In this document: positions 8,536 through 17,403 of the stretch, piece after piece
How the letters are laid out: each line of letters begins with the position of its first letter
How positions within the stretch are numbered: position 1 is the first letter of the stretch
Assembly (NCBI GenBank): GCA_963921245.4
Contig: CAWUEY030000001.1
Span: forward strand, 992,001-1,056,000
Direction of reading: 5' to 3'
Source: JABJGO01 sp963921245
Lineage (GTDB): Bacteria; Pseudomonadota; Alphaproteobacteria; Rhodospirillales; Casp-alpha2
Length of the DNA: 64,000 nucleotides
Made by a program: the position numbers and the translations under genes
Notes under the pieces: generated by a model
Seen by the model: only the letters and a program-made list of their open reading frames with translations
Told to the model about the DNA's origin: nothing
Databases searched by the model: none

Positions 8536-9330
8536 TTATCCCTGTGCCGCCCTGTCAGCCAGCTCACGCATGGTTTCCAGGTCGATGGCACCGGGAATCA
8601 GTTCTGTACCGAAAATAAATGCCGGTGTGCCGTTGATGCCCAGGGTTTCAGCCAGGGCGTAGTTATCCTGAATGGCAATATCAATCGCATCGTTCTGCAT
8701 GGCGGTGACCAGTTCAGTCGTGTCCAGTCCCATGTGCTTTGCCGTGTCCATGATCCTTGATTCGGAGAGCGATCCACGGTGTGCCATCAAACTGTCATGG
8801 AAAGCAACGTAGTGTTCAGGCCAGGTGTTCCAGACCGCGAGTGAGGCGCGCGCGGCGACAACGGACTGTTCACCAAGAATGGGGAACTCTTTGAATACCA
8901 GCCTGATACGATCATCAGTGGCAACGAGTTCCTGGATAGCCGGAAGAACACGTTTGCAGTATCCACATTGATAGTCGAAAAATTCGATAACCGTGATTGT
9001 ACCATCGGGGTTGCCGCCTATGGGGGTGGCCGGGTCGTTGGCAATAGCAGGCGACAGGTTTGCAAGTGTCTGCCGGGTCCGGTCCTGTTGAGCCTGCTCT
9101 TCGTTTTCACGGTACTGCTGAATGGAACGCAAAATAACTTCTGGGTTCTGCATGATGTAATCGTGGATCAGGTCCTCAAGCTGTCGTTGATCTTTATCGG
9201 ACAGATCCTCAGCGGTTAGTCCATCAGAACCCGAAATCGATGAAAACAGGAAAATGCAAACCACAAATGGTGCAGAATTTCTTACAAAACAGCCAATTTT
9301 AGATGGTTTTACGGTATTTAGCCGCCTCAT
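8536..9330 (-). CDS. DsbA-family periplasmic thiol-disulfide oxidoreductase
   Basis: A 264-residue thioredoxin-fold protein of the DsbA/DsbG-like group (COG1651). An N-terminal hydrophobic segment (about 17-32) exports or anchors it. A helical linker carries NPEVILRSIQQY, common in these proteins. The active site FFDYQCGYC has cysteines at 122 and 125, and the cis-proline loop is GINGTPAFIFG. It is expected to form or rearrange disulfides in the periplasm. No DsbB or DsbD gene is adjacent, so whether it works as oxidase or isomerase cannot be said. It converges with the PDZ gene. Confidence 0.88.
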   Translation of the reverse strand: MRRLNTVKPSKIGCFVRNSAPFVVCIFLFSSISGSDGLTAEDLSDKDQRQLEDLIHDYIMQNPEVILRSIQQYRENEEQAQQDRTRQTLANLSPAIANDPATPIGGNPDGTITVIEFFDYQCGYCKRVLPAIQELVATDDRIRLVFKEFPILGEQSVVAARASLAVWNTWPEHYVAFHDSLMAHRGSLSESRIMDTAKHMGLDTTELVTAMQNDAIDIAIQDNYALAETLGINGTPAFIFGTELIPGAIDLETMRELADRAAQG

Positions 9331-9407
9331 GATACATCTTCCATTCTACTGCTGATAGGTTTTACAAGCATGAGATCATATCAATTCGCGATGAAATAGC
9401 ACACTGG

Positions 9408-9480
9408 ATTTCGGTGATCAGGTCACGTTTCCATGATCAGGGAAAACCGGGTTATCGACGTATTTGCTCGTCACCGAAAT
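9408..9480. repeat. Inverted repeat with 10-bp arms
   Basis: ATTTCGGTGA at 9408-9417 and its exact complement TCACCGAAAT at 9471-9480 are separated by 53 bases. The right arm contains the stop codon of the DUF3047 gene. In the minus-strand transcript it could fold into a long-looped stem at the 3' end, but no T-tract follows, so it is not a standard terminator. Confidence 0.3.
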
Positions 9481-10184
9481 AAATTGATGTCGGCGATACT
9501 CAGTGCTGAGGGAAAATCTGCTTCAGCAACCTTCAGGCCCACAAACGTAATTCGAACGTCTCTCAGGCGATCCTGGGGCCAGGCTGTTTCATAGACCTTG
9601 GACAACTCAACACCGTCTCGCCACCACCGCCCTGTATTTTCCCGTCCACCCCTCGCAACATAGATTGTGGTATTGTTTTCCGGGTCTCCGCTGATTGTCT
9701 GATGGCCACGTTTTAACGCGGACGCCGCCCAGCGAATTTCAAGCAATCGATTGACGGGTAACGTGTTGGGCAGGGTGTCCAGATACCCGTATCTATCCTC
9801 ATCCAAATGCTGAGGTGAAGACATGAAACCAACCACGATGGCCGCAGGGTGATCAGCATCTGTTAAGGTTTCCGGATTCCAGGACCATGCCAGAAAAGGC
9901 GTCGCCAGCAGCCTTGTATCCACAGGTCGAAGCAATGAAAACCCTTTTGGACCAGCCCTGACAAAAACGTTCTCGGCGGGGCCGGTTTTCGTTACTGCCA
10001 GTCGCCCGCGCGCCATATCCCCAAGGCGTAACCATGTGCCATCCTCAAGATTTGTTGCAAACCTGTCTGTCGGACCCAGAATTTCCAGAAAACCCTCAGG
10101 ACCAACAACTGTAACGCGCAATTGCTGGGTGCAGGCGAGCAGACTGGTAACCAGACCGAGCAGTGCGACACCGCGCCATTTCAT
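9471..10184 (-). CDS. DUF3047 family lipoprotein
   Basis: A 237-residue predicted lipoprotein: MKWRGVALLGLVTSLLAC is a signal peptide with lipobox LLAC and the modified cysteine at residue 18. The body matches the DUF3047 pattern, including LAWSWNPETL, DHPAAIVVGF, LEIRWAASALKRGH and VRITFVGLKVAEADFPS near the C-terminus. The function of DUF3047 is unknown; it is predicted to be a beta-rich, possibly ligand-binding envelope domain. It lies 40 bases downstream of the BepA-like gene on the same strand, so the two may form an operon. Confidence 0.65.
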   Translation of the reverse strand: MKWRGVALLGLVTSLLACTQQLRVTVVGPEGFLEILGPTDRFATNLEDGTWLRLGDMARGRLAVTKTGPAENVFVRAGPKGFSLLRPVDTRLLATPFLAWSWNPETLTDADHPAAIVVGFMSSPQHLDEDRYGYLDTLPNTLPVNRLLEIRWAASALKRGHQTISGDPENNTTIYVARGGRENTGRWWRDGVELSKVYETAWPQDRLRDVRITFVGLKVAEADFPSALSIADINLFR

Positions 10185-10224
10185 GGACGAGCCTCCTGCT
10201 ATTGAAGACTGTTTTCCGCCGCAT

Positions 10225-11550
10225 TCACAATGTCACGCGCCTGAACGTGCTCCTTGGATCCGCGGGTAGAAGTGAGCGGGCTTTCTCCGCGTGAAAAATG
10301 GCGTCGGGAAACCGTCTCTGAAGGAAGGCTTCTTCAGCCAGGGCGAGGGCTGCCATCCCAAAGTTTTCCATGCGACCGTAAGCGATAGCCAGCTGGTGCC
10401 ATGCAAAAGCTGACTGACGTTCAAGTGTCAGGCTTTTTCGCAAAGAGGTTATGGCTTCCTCGAGCAGGCTATCATCGCCAACGGCAATGATCGCCTGGCC
10501 AAGCCGTTGATACAAAAGAGCCGAGTTGCCTGCCAGCGTTGCCGCGGATTTGTAGAAAACAACCGCTTCTTTGACCTTTCCGTGATCAAACAACATGTCG
10601 CCCTTCATTTCGTTGAAGAAAGGGTCATTCGGATACTCCGCCAGCAGACCGTCAATCGTTTGTATCGCTTTCTCCAGGTCCGGCTTTTTTGAATAAGCGA
10701 GGGCCCGGGCGTATCTTGCTGCGATACTCTGGTCGGTTTCAGGATAGGCCCGCATGGTAGAAGCGAAGGGGTTGATATAGGCGTAGAGTTTGGCCCGTAT
10801 CCGTTCATGAGCATGTTGCAGACCGGCCGGTGTCGGAGAATCGGTGAACTGGGAGCGAGACATATGATACTCAATCGCCTCGAGGCGTTCTCTGGTCAGC
10901 GGATGGGTTCTCAGATACGGGGGGTGGCGTGCCGCACTGAGGAGCGTCAGGTCTTCGAGAACCTGTAAAAACCTGTACAGTCCGCGCGCCGAATTTCCAG
11001 TTGATTCGAGTAATCTCAATCCTGCCTGATCAGCCGCAGATTCCTGGGCCTGGCTGTATTGGAAAAATGATCGCTGGGCGGCCTGTTGACTGCCTACAAT
11101 AGCCGCTCCAGCCACATCACCTCTTCCTGTCAGAATACCGGCACCAACACCGATTACGGTGCCGATCAAGCCGACCGTCGAAGCATCCTTCACGGCATTG
11201 GATGTCCGGGCAAGATGCCCACCCTCGATATGGCCGGTTTCATGGGCCAACACGCCAATGACTTCATTGACGTCTTTGGTTTCCAGAAGCAATCCCGTGT
11301 GTATCGAAATGTTCTGACCGCCACTGACGAACGCATTGAGGGATTTGTTCAGTATCAGATGAATGCCGACCGAGTCAGGGTTCAATCCAGCCGCTCTCAG
11401 TATCGGTGTAGCATAGCCGCGGATTATACTTTCTGTTTCCGCGTCACGAATTAAGATACGCTTGTTCTGGGCAACGACAGTGGTCGTGATACCCAAAGTT
11501 ACCGCAAACAGGCAGAGAAAGAACACCGATTTGAAAATGATACGTTGCAC
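10225..11550 (-). CDS. BepA-like periplasmic M48 metalloprotease with TPR repeats
   Basis: A 441-residue exported protein: signal peptide about 1-28, an M48 zinc peptidase domain with HETGH at 103-107 and the downstream glutamate in AQESAADQAG, then a C-terminal half of TPR-like helices (NSALLYQRLGQAII, SAFAWHQLAIAYGR). The layout is that of BepA/YfgC, which helps LptD mature and degrades stalled outer-membrane proteins with the BAM complex. That role is inferred. The start codon is GTG at 11550. The start region abuts the divergent gamma-glutamyltranspeptidase-like gene, whose upstream start would overlap it. Confidence 0.87.
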   Translation of the reverse strand: MQRIIFKSVFFLCLFAVTLGITTTVVAQNKRILIRDAETESIIRGYATPILRAAGLNPDSVGIHLILNKSLNAFVSGGQNISIHTGLLLETKDVNEVIGVLAHETGHIEGGHLARTSNAVKDASTVGLIGTVIGVGAGILTGRGDVAGAAIVGSQQAAQRSFFQYSQAQESAADQAGLRLLESTGNSARGLYRFLQVLEDLTLLSAARHPPYLRTHPLTRERLEAIEYHMSRSQFTDSPTPAGLQHAHERIRAKLYAYINPFASTMRAYPETDQSIAARYARALAYSKKPDLEKAIQTIDGLLAEYPNDPFFNEMKGDMLFDHGKVKEAVVFYKSAATLAGNSALLYQRLGQAIIAVGDDSLLEEAITSLRKSLTLERQSAFAWHQLAIAYGRMENFGMAALALAEEAFLQRRFPDAIFHAEKARSLLPADPRSTFRRVTL

Positions 11551-13228
11551 AATAGTACATCCGGAACAGTCAGGACGAGAGGGTAGATGGCGGCGTAGCC
11601 TTCGTCAAATGGCTTCCATGACCGCTGGCGCCCTCCTGTTGGCCGCGTGCGGACTGGTGGAATTCGGCGAGGAGGAAACCCGGGGAACCATCGGTTATGT
11701 GGAAGGGTTCATTGGTGGTGTGGCCGCCGATGAGCCCAGAGCGGCCCTGGTTGGGCGGGATATTCTGTCCGCTGGCGGGAACGCAGCAGATGCAGCGGTT
11801 GCCATGTACTTCACATTGGCTGTGACGATGCCGTCTGCCGCGAGTCTAGGCGGTGGGGGTGTTTGCCTGGTCCATGACGCCGAAACCGAAGAAACCCTGA
11901 TGCTGGATTTTGTCGCCCGTGCCCCACAGGACATTCCGCCCTCCGCGTCACGTCCCAGTGCCGTTCCGGGCAATCCGCGCGGTTTTTTTGCCCTTTATGC
12001 GCGTTACGGACTCTTGCGATGGGAATCGCTCATCGCACCAGCCAGCAACCTTGCCCGGTTCGGAACACCGGTCTCCCGTGCCCTGGCTCAGGACATATAC
12101 GCGGCCAGTTCCGCGCTTGCTGACGACCCGGCAATTATGGCCGTTTTCATGGATAGCGGCACCGGAAAATTGGTCCGCGAGGGTAGCATCCTGAAACAAC
12201 CGGACCTGTCAGCGATTCTGGGACAAATGGTCTCAAAAGGGCCCGGGGACTTCTATAGTGGCCAAACCGCACGTCTATTAGTGGAAAGTGCAAAACGGGC
12301 AGGCGGATCACTTGGTATTGAAGATTTACGCAGCTTCAAGCCTGTCTGGCTTGAACCATTGCGATATCCCTTTGGCAACAACACTGTGTTTTTCCCGCAG
12401 CCCCCCGCCGCCGCAGGTGGTGTTGCCGGTGCCATGTGGCATTTGTTGAAATCAGAAGATTTGTTTGTCGAGGCCGACGATGCGGGGCGCGCGCATCTGC
12501 TACTAGAGAGCGGCATGCGGGCCTTTGCGGATCGTTCTCGATGGATGCTGGACAATGGCGATACCCGGTGGTCTGCCGCGGAAATTCTTGATACGCGTCG
12601 CTTTGAAGTTGATATGGAGGCACTGGCATCAACCAGCAAACATGTATCGCCCGACACCCTGCCGCAAAAGCCCGTAGCACGACCGGAAAATCCATCAGGA
12701 ACCAGTTTCGTTGCTGTCGATCGAGACGGTGGGGCGGTAGCCTGTTCCATCAGTCTCAACAATTTGTTCGGAACAGGCCGTGTCGCGCCGGGAACCGGCA
12801 TTGTTCTGGCAACTGTACCCGGTCACCGAGGCAGTGGTCCGATTTCCCAAATTCCGGCATTGGTATTAAATGCCAATGTTAATCAGTTGTTCTGGGCCGG
12901 TGCGGCCAGCGGCGGCGTTGCCGCGCCCACGGCATTGATGAACGTCCTGTCCCATTCAATGCTTGTTGAGGGAACCATTCAGGACGCCATGAATATCCGA
13001 CGGGTTCATCATGGCGGCTTGCCGGATGTGTCTTATGTGGAACGGGGACTGGCCCCTGCTATCGTTTCTTCCTTGCGTGCCGCGGGACACACGGTGCAAG
13101 AAGCGCCCGCAATCGGACGTGTAAACGCATTCATGTGTTTTGGCGGTCTACCACAGGCGCCCGAAACCTGTGATGTTGCTCATGATCCGAGAGGGTTCGG
13201 GCTGTCGTTTATGGCCGAAGGCCTATAG
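11537..13228 (+). CDS. Gamma-glutamyltranspeptidase-like lipoprotein
   Basis: A protein of the gamma-glutamyltransferase Ntn-hydrolase family (563 residues from 11537). AGGNAADAAVAMYF, SAASLGGGGVCLV, GPGDFYSGQTA and NNLFGTGR are family marks. RRSLRQ followed by a short hydrophobic stretch ending LLAAC suggests a lipoprotein signal. The start is uncertain: ATGs at 11537 and 11609 are both possible, neither has a clear ribosome binding site, and the first overlaps the divergent protease start. The nucleophile region reads PSGTSFVAVDRDG; its threonine is one residue nearer the aspartate than in E. coli Ggt (TTHYSVVD), so autoprocessing and activity are not certain. The aminotransferase gene follows after 13 bases. 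Confidence 0.8.
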   Translation: MIRCTIVHPEQSGREGRWRRSLRQMASMTAGALLLAACGLVEFGEEETRGTIGYVEGFIGGVAADEPRAALVGRDILSAGGNAADAAVAMYFTLAVTMPSAASLGGGGVCLVHDAETEETLMLDFVARAPQDIPPSASRPSAVPGNPRGFFALYARYGLLRWESLIAPASNLARFGTPVSRALAQDIYAASSALADDPAIMAVFMDSGTGKLVREGSILKQPDLSAILGQMVSKGPGDFYSGQTARLLVESAKRAGGSLGIEDLRSFKPVWLEPLRYPFGNNTVFFPQPPAAAGGVAGAMWHLLKSEDLFVEADDAGRAHLLLESGMRAFADRSRWMLDNGDTRWSAAEILDTRRFEVDMEALASTSKHVSPDTLPQKPVARPENPSGTSFVAVDRDGGAVACSISLNNLFGTGRVAPGTGIVLATVPGHRGSGPISQIPALVLNANVNQLFWAGAASGGVAAPTALMNVLSHSMLVEGTIQDAMNIRRVHHGGLPDVSYVERGLAPAIVSSLRAAGHTVQEAPAIGRVNAFMCFGGLPQAPETCDVAHDPRGFGLSFMAEGL

Positions 13229-13241
13229 GACAGGACACCTG

Positions 13242-14405
13242 ATGGCGTTGAAGTGTTCCTCCCGCGCTCAGGTGCCACCGTTTATTGTGATGGATGTGAT
13301 GCGCGCGGCCGCCGAACAGGAAGCCTCTGGTGCCAACATCATGCATATGGAAGTCGGCCAGCCGCATACCGGTGCCGCCGCGGGCGTCATTGCCGCCGCA
13401 AAGGCTGCATTGGACGATGATCGCCTGGGATATACTCTGGCGACGGGAATTCCTGAGCTAAGACTCGCAATTGCGAAGCATTACGCCGACCAATACAACG
13501 TGATCCTTGATCCGGAACGGGTGATTGTGACAACGGGATCATCCTGTGGGTTTCTATTGGCGTTTTTATCGGCCTTTGATGAAGGTGATACGGTTGCATT
13601 GGCAAGCCCTGGGTATCCTGCCTATCGCAACATCCTTCGTGCCCTGAATATCGAGGTTCTGGAAATCCTTGTAGGACCGGAGACAAACTTTCAACCCACA
13701 CCGGCGTTGTTGGATCAATTGCGGGACGTTCCCGATGGCCTGATTGTCGCGAGTCCGTCAAATCCAACTGGGACGATGATCTCCTCCGAAGGGATGCGAT
13801 ATCTTGTAAAGTATTGTGAAATAAACGGAATTCGCCTGATTTCAGATGAAATCTATCACGGAATAACCTATGAAAATCCGGCAAGCACGGCGCTGACGTT
13901 CACTGACAACACCATCGTCATCAACAGTTTTTCAAAGTATTTCTCAATGACAGGGTGGCGGCTCGGCTGGATTGTGGCGCCTGAAGATTTATTGCGGCCC
14001 ATGGAGTGCCTGGCCCAGAATTTGTTTATCTCGCCGCCGACACTGTCTCAGACGGCGGCGGTTGCCGCATTTGACTGCCGGGAAGAATTGGACCGTAATG
14101 TTGCGGTCTATGCCGCAAACCGAAAGTTATTGCTGGAAAAACTACCGCAGGCGGGATTCACCGATCTGGCGTCCGCTGATGGTGCATTTTACATTTATGC
14201 AAATGTCGGCCACTTGACCAATGACAGCATCGCGTTCTGCCAGAAGATGTTGTTGGAAGCCGGTGTCGCGGTAACGCCGGGACCCGATTTTGATCCCGAA
14301 CGCGGCCAGCGGTACCTGCGGTTTTCGTTTGCCCGCTCACACACGGATATGGAAGAAGCTGCCCGCCGCCTCATTCACTGGCAGGCCGGGCTTTCCAGTC
14401 AATAG
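13242..14405 (+). CDS. Class I/II PLP-dependent aminotransferase
   Basis: A 387-residue cytosolic aminotransferase of the aspartate/tyrosine aminotransferase group (COG0436). Fold-type I marks are VTTGSSCGF, ASPGYPAYRN, SPSNPTGT (residues 181-188), SDEIYHGITY and the PLP lysine 232 in NSFSKYFSMTGWRLGW; RFSFARS near the end carries the substrate-carboxylate arginine. The ATG at 13242 is used because the longer reading overlaps the upstream gene and adds residues unlike the family. It lies 13 bases after the gamma-glutamyltranspeptidase-like gene and is probably in its operon, which suggests use of amino acids released from glutathione or peptides. The true substrate cannot be read from the sequence. 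Confidence 0.9.
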   Translation: MALKCSSRAQVPPFIVMDVMRAAAEQEASGANIMHMEVGQPHTGAAAGVIAAAKAALDDDRLGYTLATGIPELRLAIAKHYADQYNVILDPERVIVTTGSSCGFLLAFLSAFDEGDTVALASPGYPAYRNILRALNIEVLEILVGPETNFQPTPALLDQLRDVPDGLIVASPSNPTGTMISSEGMRYLVKYCEINGIRLISDEIYHGITYENPASTALTFTDNTIVINSFSKYFSMTGWRLGWIVAPEDLLRPMECLAQNLFISPPTLSQTAAVAAFDCREELDRNVAVYAANRKLLLEKLPQAGFTDLASADGAFYIYANVGHLTNDSIAFCQKMLLEAGVAVTPGPDFDPERGQRYLRFSFARSHTDMEEAARRLIHWQAGLSSQ

Positions 14406-14420
14406 AAAACCAAAAGGGTT

Positions 14421-16838
14421 TTAGCGGCGCCACCATCCGCGCCGCGCATTGGATTCCTCATTCGCCTGTTCTTCGCCGACAACAATGGTTGTGGTTTTCG
14501 CGGCAATGGTAACTTCCTCTGAAGAAACCTCTTCGACCGGAACCCGTTCAGTGACGGTAATCTCTGCACCCGGCTCGGAGTCCTTTGGTGTGGGATCTTG
14601 TCCATGAGGCAGGGTATCATCGGTTTCCTCACCTTCAGGGGCGGCCCCGCTTTCGTCCGAAACGCTCTTTTTCCTGCGACGGACGGGCTGAGGTTTTTTG
14701 TCCTTGGTTGATGTATCGTCCTCGTCCACATCTTTCTCAGATGCGTTCTTCTTTTTGTTTTTCCGGGACCGGGATTTTTTCGGCTTGTCTTCTTGCGTTG
14801 TTTTGGTCGTTACAGAATCAGCCTCGTCATGTCCAGCGCCTGACATTTCCATGGCTTCGTCCTCGGAATCCTGTTCAGAGATTTCATGGTTATCGGCATC
14901 CAATTGATCAGGTCTATTCTTGTTTCGCCGTCGGCCGCCGCGCTTGCCCCGGCGTCGTTTTTTTGATCCTGCGGTTTTATCCTCTCCACGTGCTTCGACG
15001 TTCTCCGAACCGGTGGGGTCGTCGGAGAAGTCGCCTGTCGTTTCGTTTTCGTTAGCGGCATCGCCGGCAATATCCAGGGACTCCGCCTCTTCGTCGCCAC
15101 CGTGACGTCGTCGGCGCGCCCGCCGTCTCCGTTTTTTGCGCGGCGGGTCGTCGTCTCCGGCATCAGTCCCGTCACGTCCTTGCCGTTCGTTCTCACTGGA
15201 TTGAAGCAGCCCGCCCTGTGTGCGTTCGATCCTGTGATCGGGCGGAACAAGGGAATCATCGCTGTTTAGAAAAACTTCGACGTTGTAGCGGTTTTCAATA
15301 TCGGCGAGAGCGGCCCGCTTCTGATTCAGGATGTAAAGCGCAACGGGAGTTGCAACAAACACCGTCATGGATGATGCACGACCACGCATGCCTTCTTCCT
15401 CGATGGCCCGCAGTACGTTCAAGGCCGCTGAATCGACGGACCGCACAACCCCGCTACCACCACAATGGGCGCAAGGTACCGTACTGGTTTCCATGAGACT
15501 CGGGCGCAGCCGCTGTCGCGACAGTTCCATCAGACCAAAAGGCGAAATGCGGCCCATCTGAATCCGGGCCCGATCATTGCGCATAGCTTCTTTTAACTGG
15601 CGTTCGATTTTGGTCTGATTGCGATGAATATCCATATCGATGAAGTCAATGACCACCAGGCCGGCCAGATCACGCAGCCTGAGCTGACGGGCGACCTCCT
15701 CAGCGGCTTCAAGATTGGTATGCAGCGCGGTTTCTTCGATGTTCCGCTCCCTGGTTGCCTTACCCGAGTTTACGTCGATGGCAACCAGAGCTTCGGTTTG
15801 ATTGATTACCAGGTAACCACCTGATTTCAATGGGACTTCGGGGGCGTGCATGGCATCCAGCTGCGGTTCCACCTTGTAATGATGAAACAGTGGGATGGAA
15901 TCTTCCTTGTAGGGTTGAACCCGTTTGGCGTGACTGGGTATCAGCAACTTCATGAAATCCTTGGCGGTGCGATACCCCTTGCTACCTTCGACAACGACTT
16001 CGTCAATATCTTTGGTGTACAGATCGCGAATGGCCCTCTTGATCAGATTACCTTCCTCATAAACCGCACAAGGCGCAATGGATTCCAGCGTAGTTTCGCG
16101 AATTTGGTTCCAAAGCCGCATCAGATAGTCATAGTCGCGCTTGATCTCAGCCTTGGTTCGTTTGGCTCCGGCGGTTCGCACGATGACCGCCATGCCCTGG
16201 GGAATCTCCAGGTCATTGAGAGTGTTCTTCAGTTTCCGGCGATCCGAAGGATTTGAAATTTTGCGGGAAATTCCACCACCCCGCGCCGTGTTAGGCATCA
16301 GCACACAATACCGCCCGGGAAGAGATATATAGGTCGTTAGTGCGGCACCCTTGTTGCCACGCTCTTCCTTGACAACCTGAACCAGCAGAATCTGGCGGCG
16401 TTTGATGACTTCCTGAATCTTGTAGTTTCGGCGTGATGGTGCCGCGCGACGGGTTTCGGTTTCTTCCATATCGTCACCACCAACGCTTTCCACGTTGCCA
16501 GCGGCGGGTTCATTTTCAGAAACCTCGTCATCATCGCCATCGCCCCGGGCCTCAAGTTCCTCGGCCAGCAAGGCTTCCCGATCCGCTATGGGGATCTGGT
16601 AATAGTCGGGGTGGATTTCGTTAAAAGCCAGAAAGCCGTGACGATTCCCGCCAAAGTCAACAAATGCGGCCTGTAATGACGGCTCGACCCGTGTAACTTT
16701 TGCTAGGTATATGTTGCTCTTAAGTTGTCGTCGTGACTCTACCTCTACGTCAAAATCTTCGAGTCGGCTTCCATTGACGATAACAACGCGCGTCTCTTCG
16801 GTGTGCGTTGAATCGATTAACATTTTTCTCGTTGCCAT
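14421..16838 (-). CDS. rne: Ribonuclease E
   Basis: The main RNA-decay endonuclease and degradosome scaffold (805 residues). The N-terminal catalytic half starts MLIDSTHTEETRVVIVNG, as in alphaproteobacterial RNase E, and has the S1 domain (KSNIYLAKVTRVEPSLQAAFVDFGGNRHG), the DNase I-like part with VAIDVNSG and VVIDFIDMD metal aspartates, and the zinc link CAHCGGSG. The C-terminal 250 or so residues are low-complexity, alternating acidic and Arg/Lys-rich blocks, as expected of the RNA-binding and scaffold tail, ending in a short Trp/Arg tip. The ATG at 16838 is chosen over an upstream one because the family begins at this point. It is divergent from amiC, with a long probable 5' leader. Confidence 0.95.
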   Translation of the reverse strand: MATRKMLIDSTHTEETRVVIVNGSRLEDFDVEVESRRQLKSNIYLAKVTRVEPSLQAAFVDFGGNRHGFLAFNEIHPDYYQIPIADREALLAEELEARGDGDDDEVSENEPAAGNVESVGGDDMEETETRRAAPSRRNYKIQEVIKRRQILLVQVVKEERGNKGAALTTYISLPGRYCVLMPNTARGGGISRKISNPSDRRKLKNTLNDLEIPQGMAVIVRTAGAKRTKAEIKRDYDYLMRLWNQIRETTLESIAPCAVYEEGNLIKRAIRDLYTKDIDEVVVEGSKGYRTAKDFMKLLIPSHAKRVQPYKEDSIPLFHHYKVEPQLDAMHAPEVPLKSGGYLVINQTEALVAIDVNSGKATRERNIEETALHTNLEAAEEVARQLRLRDLAGLVVIDFIDMDIHRNQTKIERQLKEAMRNDRARIQMGRISPFGLMELSRQRLRPSLMETSTVPCAHCGGSGVVRSVDSAALNVLRAIEEEGMRGRASSMTVFVATPVALYILNQKRAALADIENRYNVEVFLNSDDSLVPPDHRIERTQGGLLQSSENERQGRDGTDAGDDDPPRKKRRRRARRRRHGGDEEAESLDIAGDAANENETTGDFSDDPTGSENVEARGEDKTAGSKKRRRGKRGGRRRNKNRPDQLDADNHEISEQDSEDEAMEMSGAGHDEADSVTTKTTQEDKPKKSRSRKNKKKNASEKDVDEDDTSTKDKKPQPVRRRKKSVSDESGAAPEGEETDDTLPHGQDPTPKDSEPGAEITVTERVPVEEVSSEEVTIAAKTTTIVVGEEQANEESNARRGWWRR

Positions 16839-17208
16839 AAGAACTTGAACTCCGGTTCTCCCCAGCCGAGCAGGCACCACGAACGGCGCAATCGTCGGGG
16901 GAGGCATGTGTGTGTGAACTGGACTCCTGGCACAGTCCGTGTGCCGCAGAACTGCCAAAAACAGCGCGGGCCGGGGTTCTGTGATGTGTTTGTATGTCCA
17001 GCATTCGAGTGTCCTACGACCACGGGCTGTTCAGGGGGACGGGTGGACGTTGTATCGGGTCCTGTCCTCTGCCAGTCATCCGCGGCATCGGTTACGGCGG
17101 GCAGGCCGCCAAAATTCTTTTACAAGGCGCGATTTGCGATCGCCCCGTCTGGTAAAGGTTTTTTCCTCACCAAGGGCCCGGGCCTAACTTTCAAATCGCT
17201 TCGCCGTT

Positions 17209-17237
17209 AACATAACCTCAGGAATTTGGTTCCACAA
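17209..17237 (-). promoter_or_regulatory. Putative rne promoter
   Basis: On the minus strand TTGTGG (17237-17232) and TATGTT (17214-17209) are 17 bases apart. Transcription would start near 17202, leaving a leader of about 365 nucleotides before rne. A leader of similar length is the feedback site for RNase E autoregulation in E. coli. Confidence 0.4.
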
Positions 17238-17326
17238 TCACCATCTTCGGTTTGTAATGGTTTAGTTGAAGAAATTAACGGGGCCTGGGTTCCCCCTTTT
17301 TGTATCTCTTCTCTTTCATTCCGGCG

Positions 17327-17356
17327 TTGATCCGTTGGCGCCCGGGGCGGTATATA
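17327..17356 (+). promoter_or_regulatory. Putative amiC promoter
   Basis: TTGATC (17327-17332) and TATATA (17351-17356) are separated by 18 bases, about 48 bases before the amiC ATG. This gives a short leader with GAGG in front of the start. Confidence 0.5.
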
Positions 17357-17403
17357 TAGGATTCGTGGTGGGTTTTGACGTACAAAATCTTGAGGTATAC
17401 CCC

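Larger units (their letters stand above)
16839..17403. other. 565-base divergent region between rne and amiC
   Basis: No supported protein gene. Most of it is probably the rne leader: a promoter-like pair on the minus strand at 17209-17237 would give about 365 untranslated nucleotides, rich in GC stems. A plus-strand promoter for amiC is at 17327-17356. A GGGG-CCCC hairpin followed by TTTTT (about 17279-17302) on the plus strand has no gene before it. Confidence 0.4.

Noticed and set aside
12253..12801. 182-residue Ser/Arg/Pro-rich frame antisense to the gamma-glutamyltranspeptidase-like gene
   Set aside because: Low-complexity shadow of a real gene.
16845..17210. 121-residue frame in the rne-amiC gap
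   Set aside because: Covers the probable rne leader in the opposite direction, is rich in Cys/Pro/Gly without pattern and has no ribosome binding site.
17279..17302. GGGG/CCCC hairpin with TTTTT before amiC
   Set aside because: Short stem, lies upstream of the likely amiC promoter and no plus-strand gene precedes it; too weak to list as a terminator.
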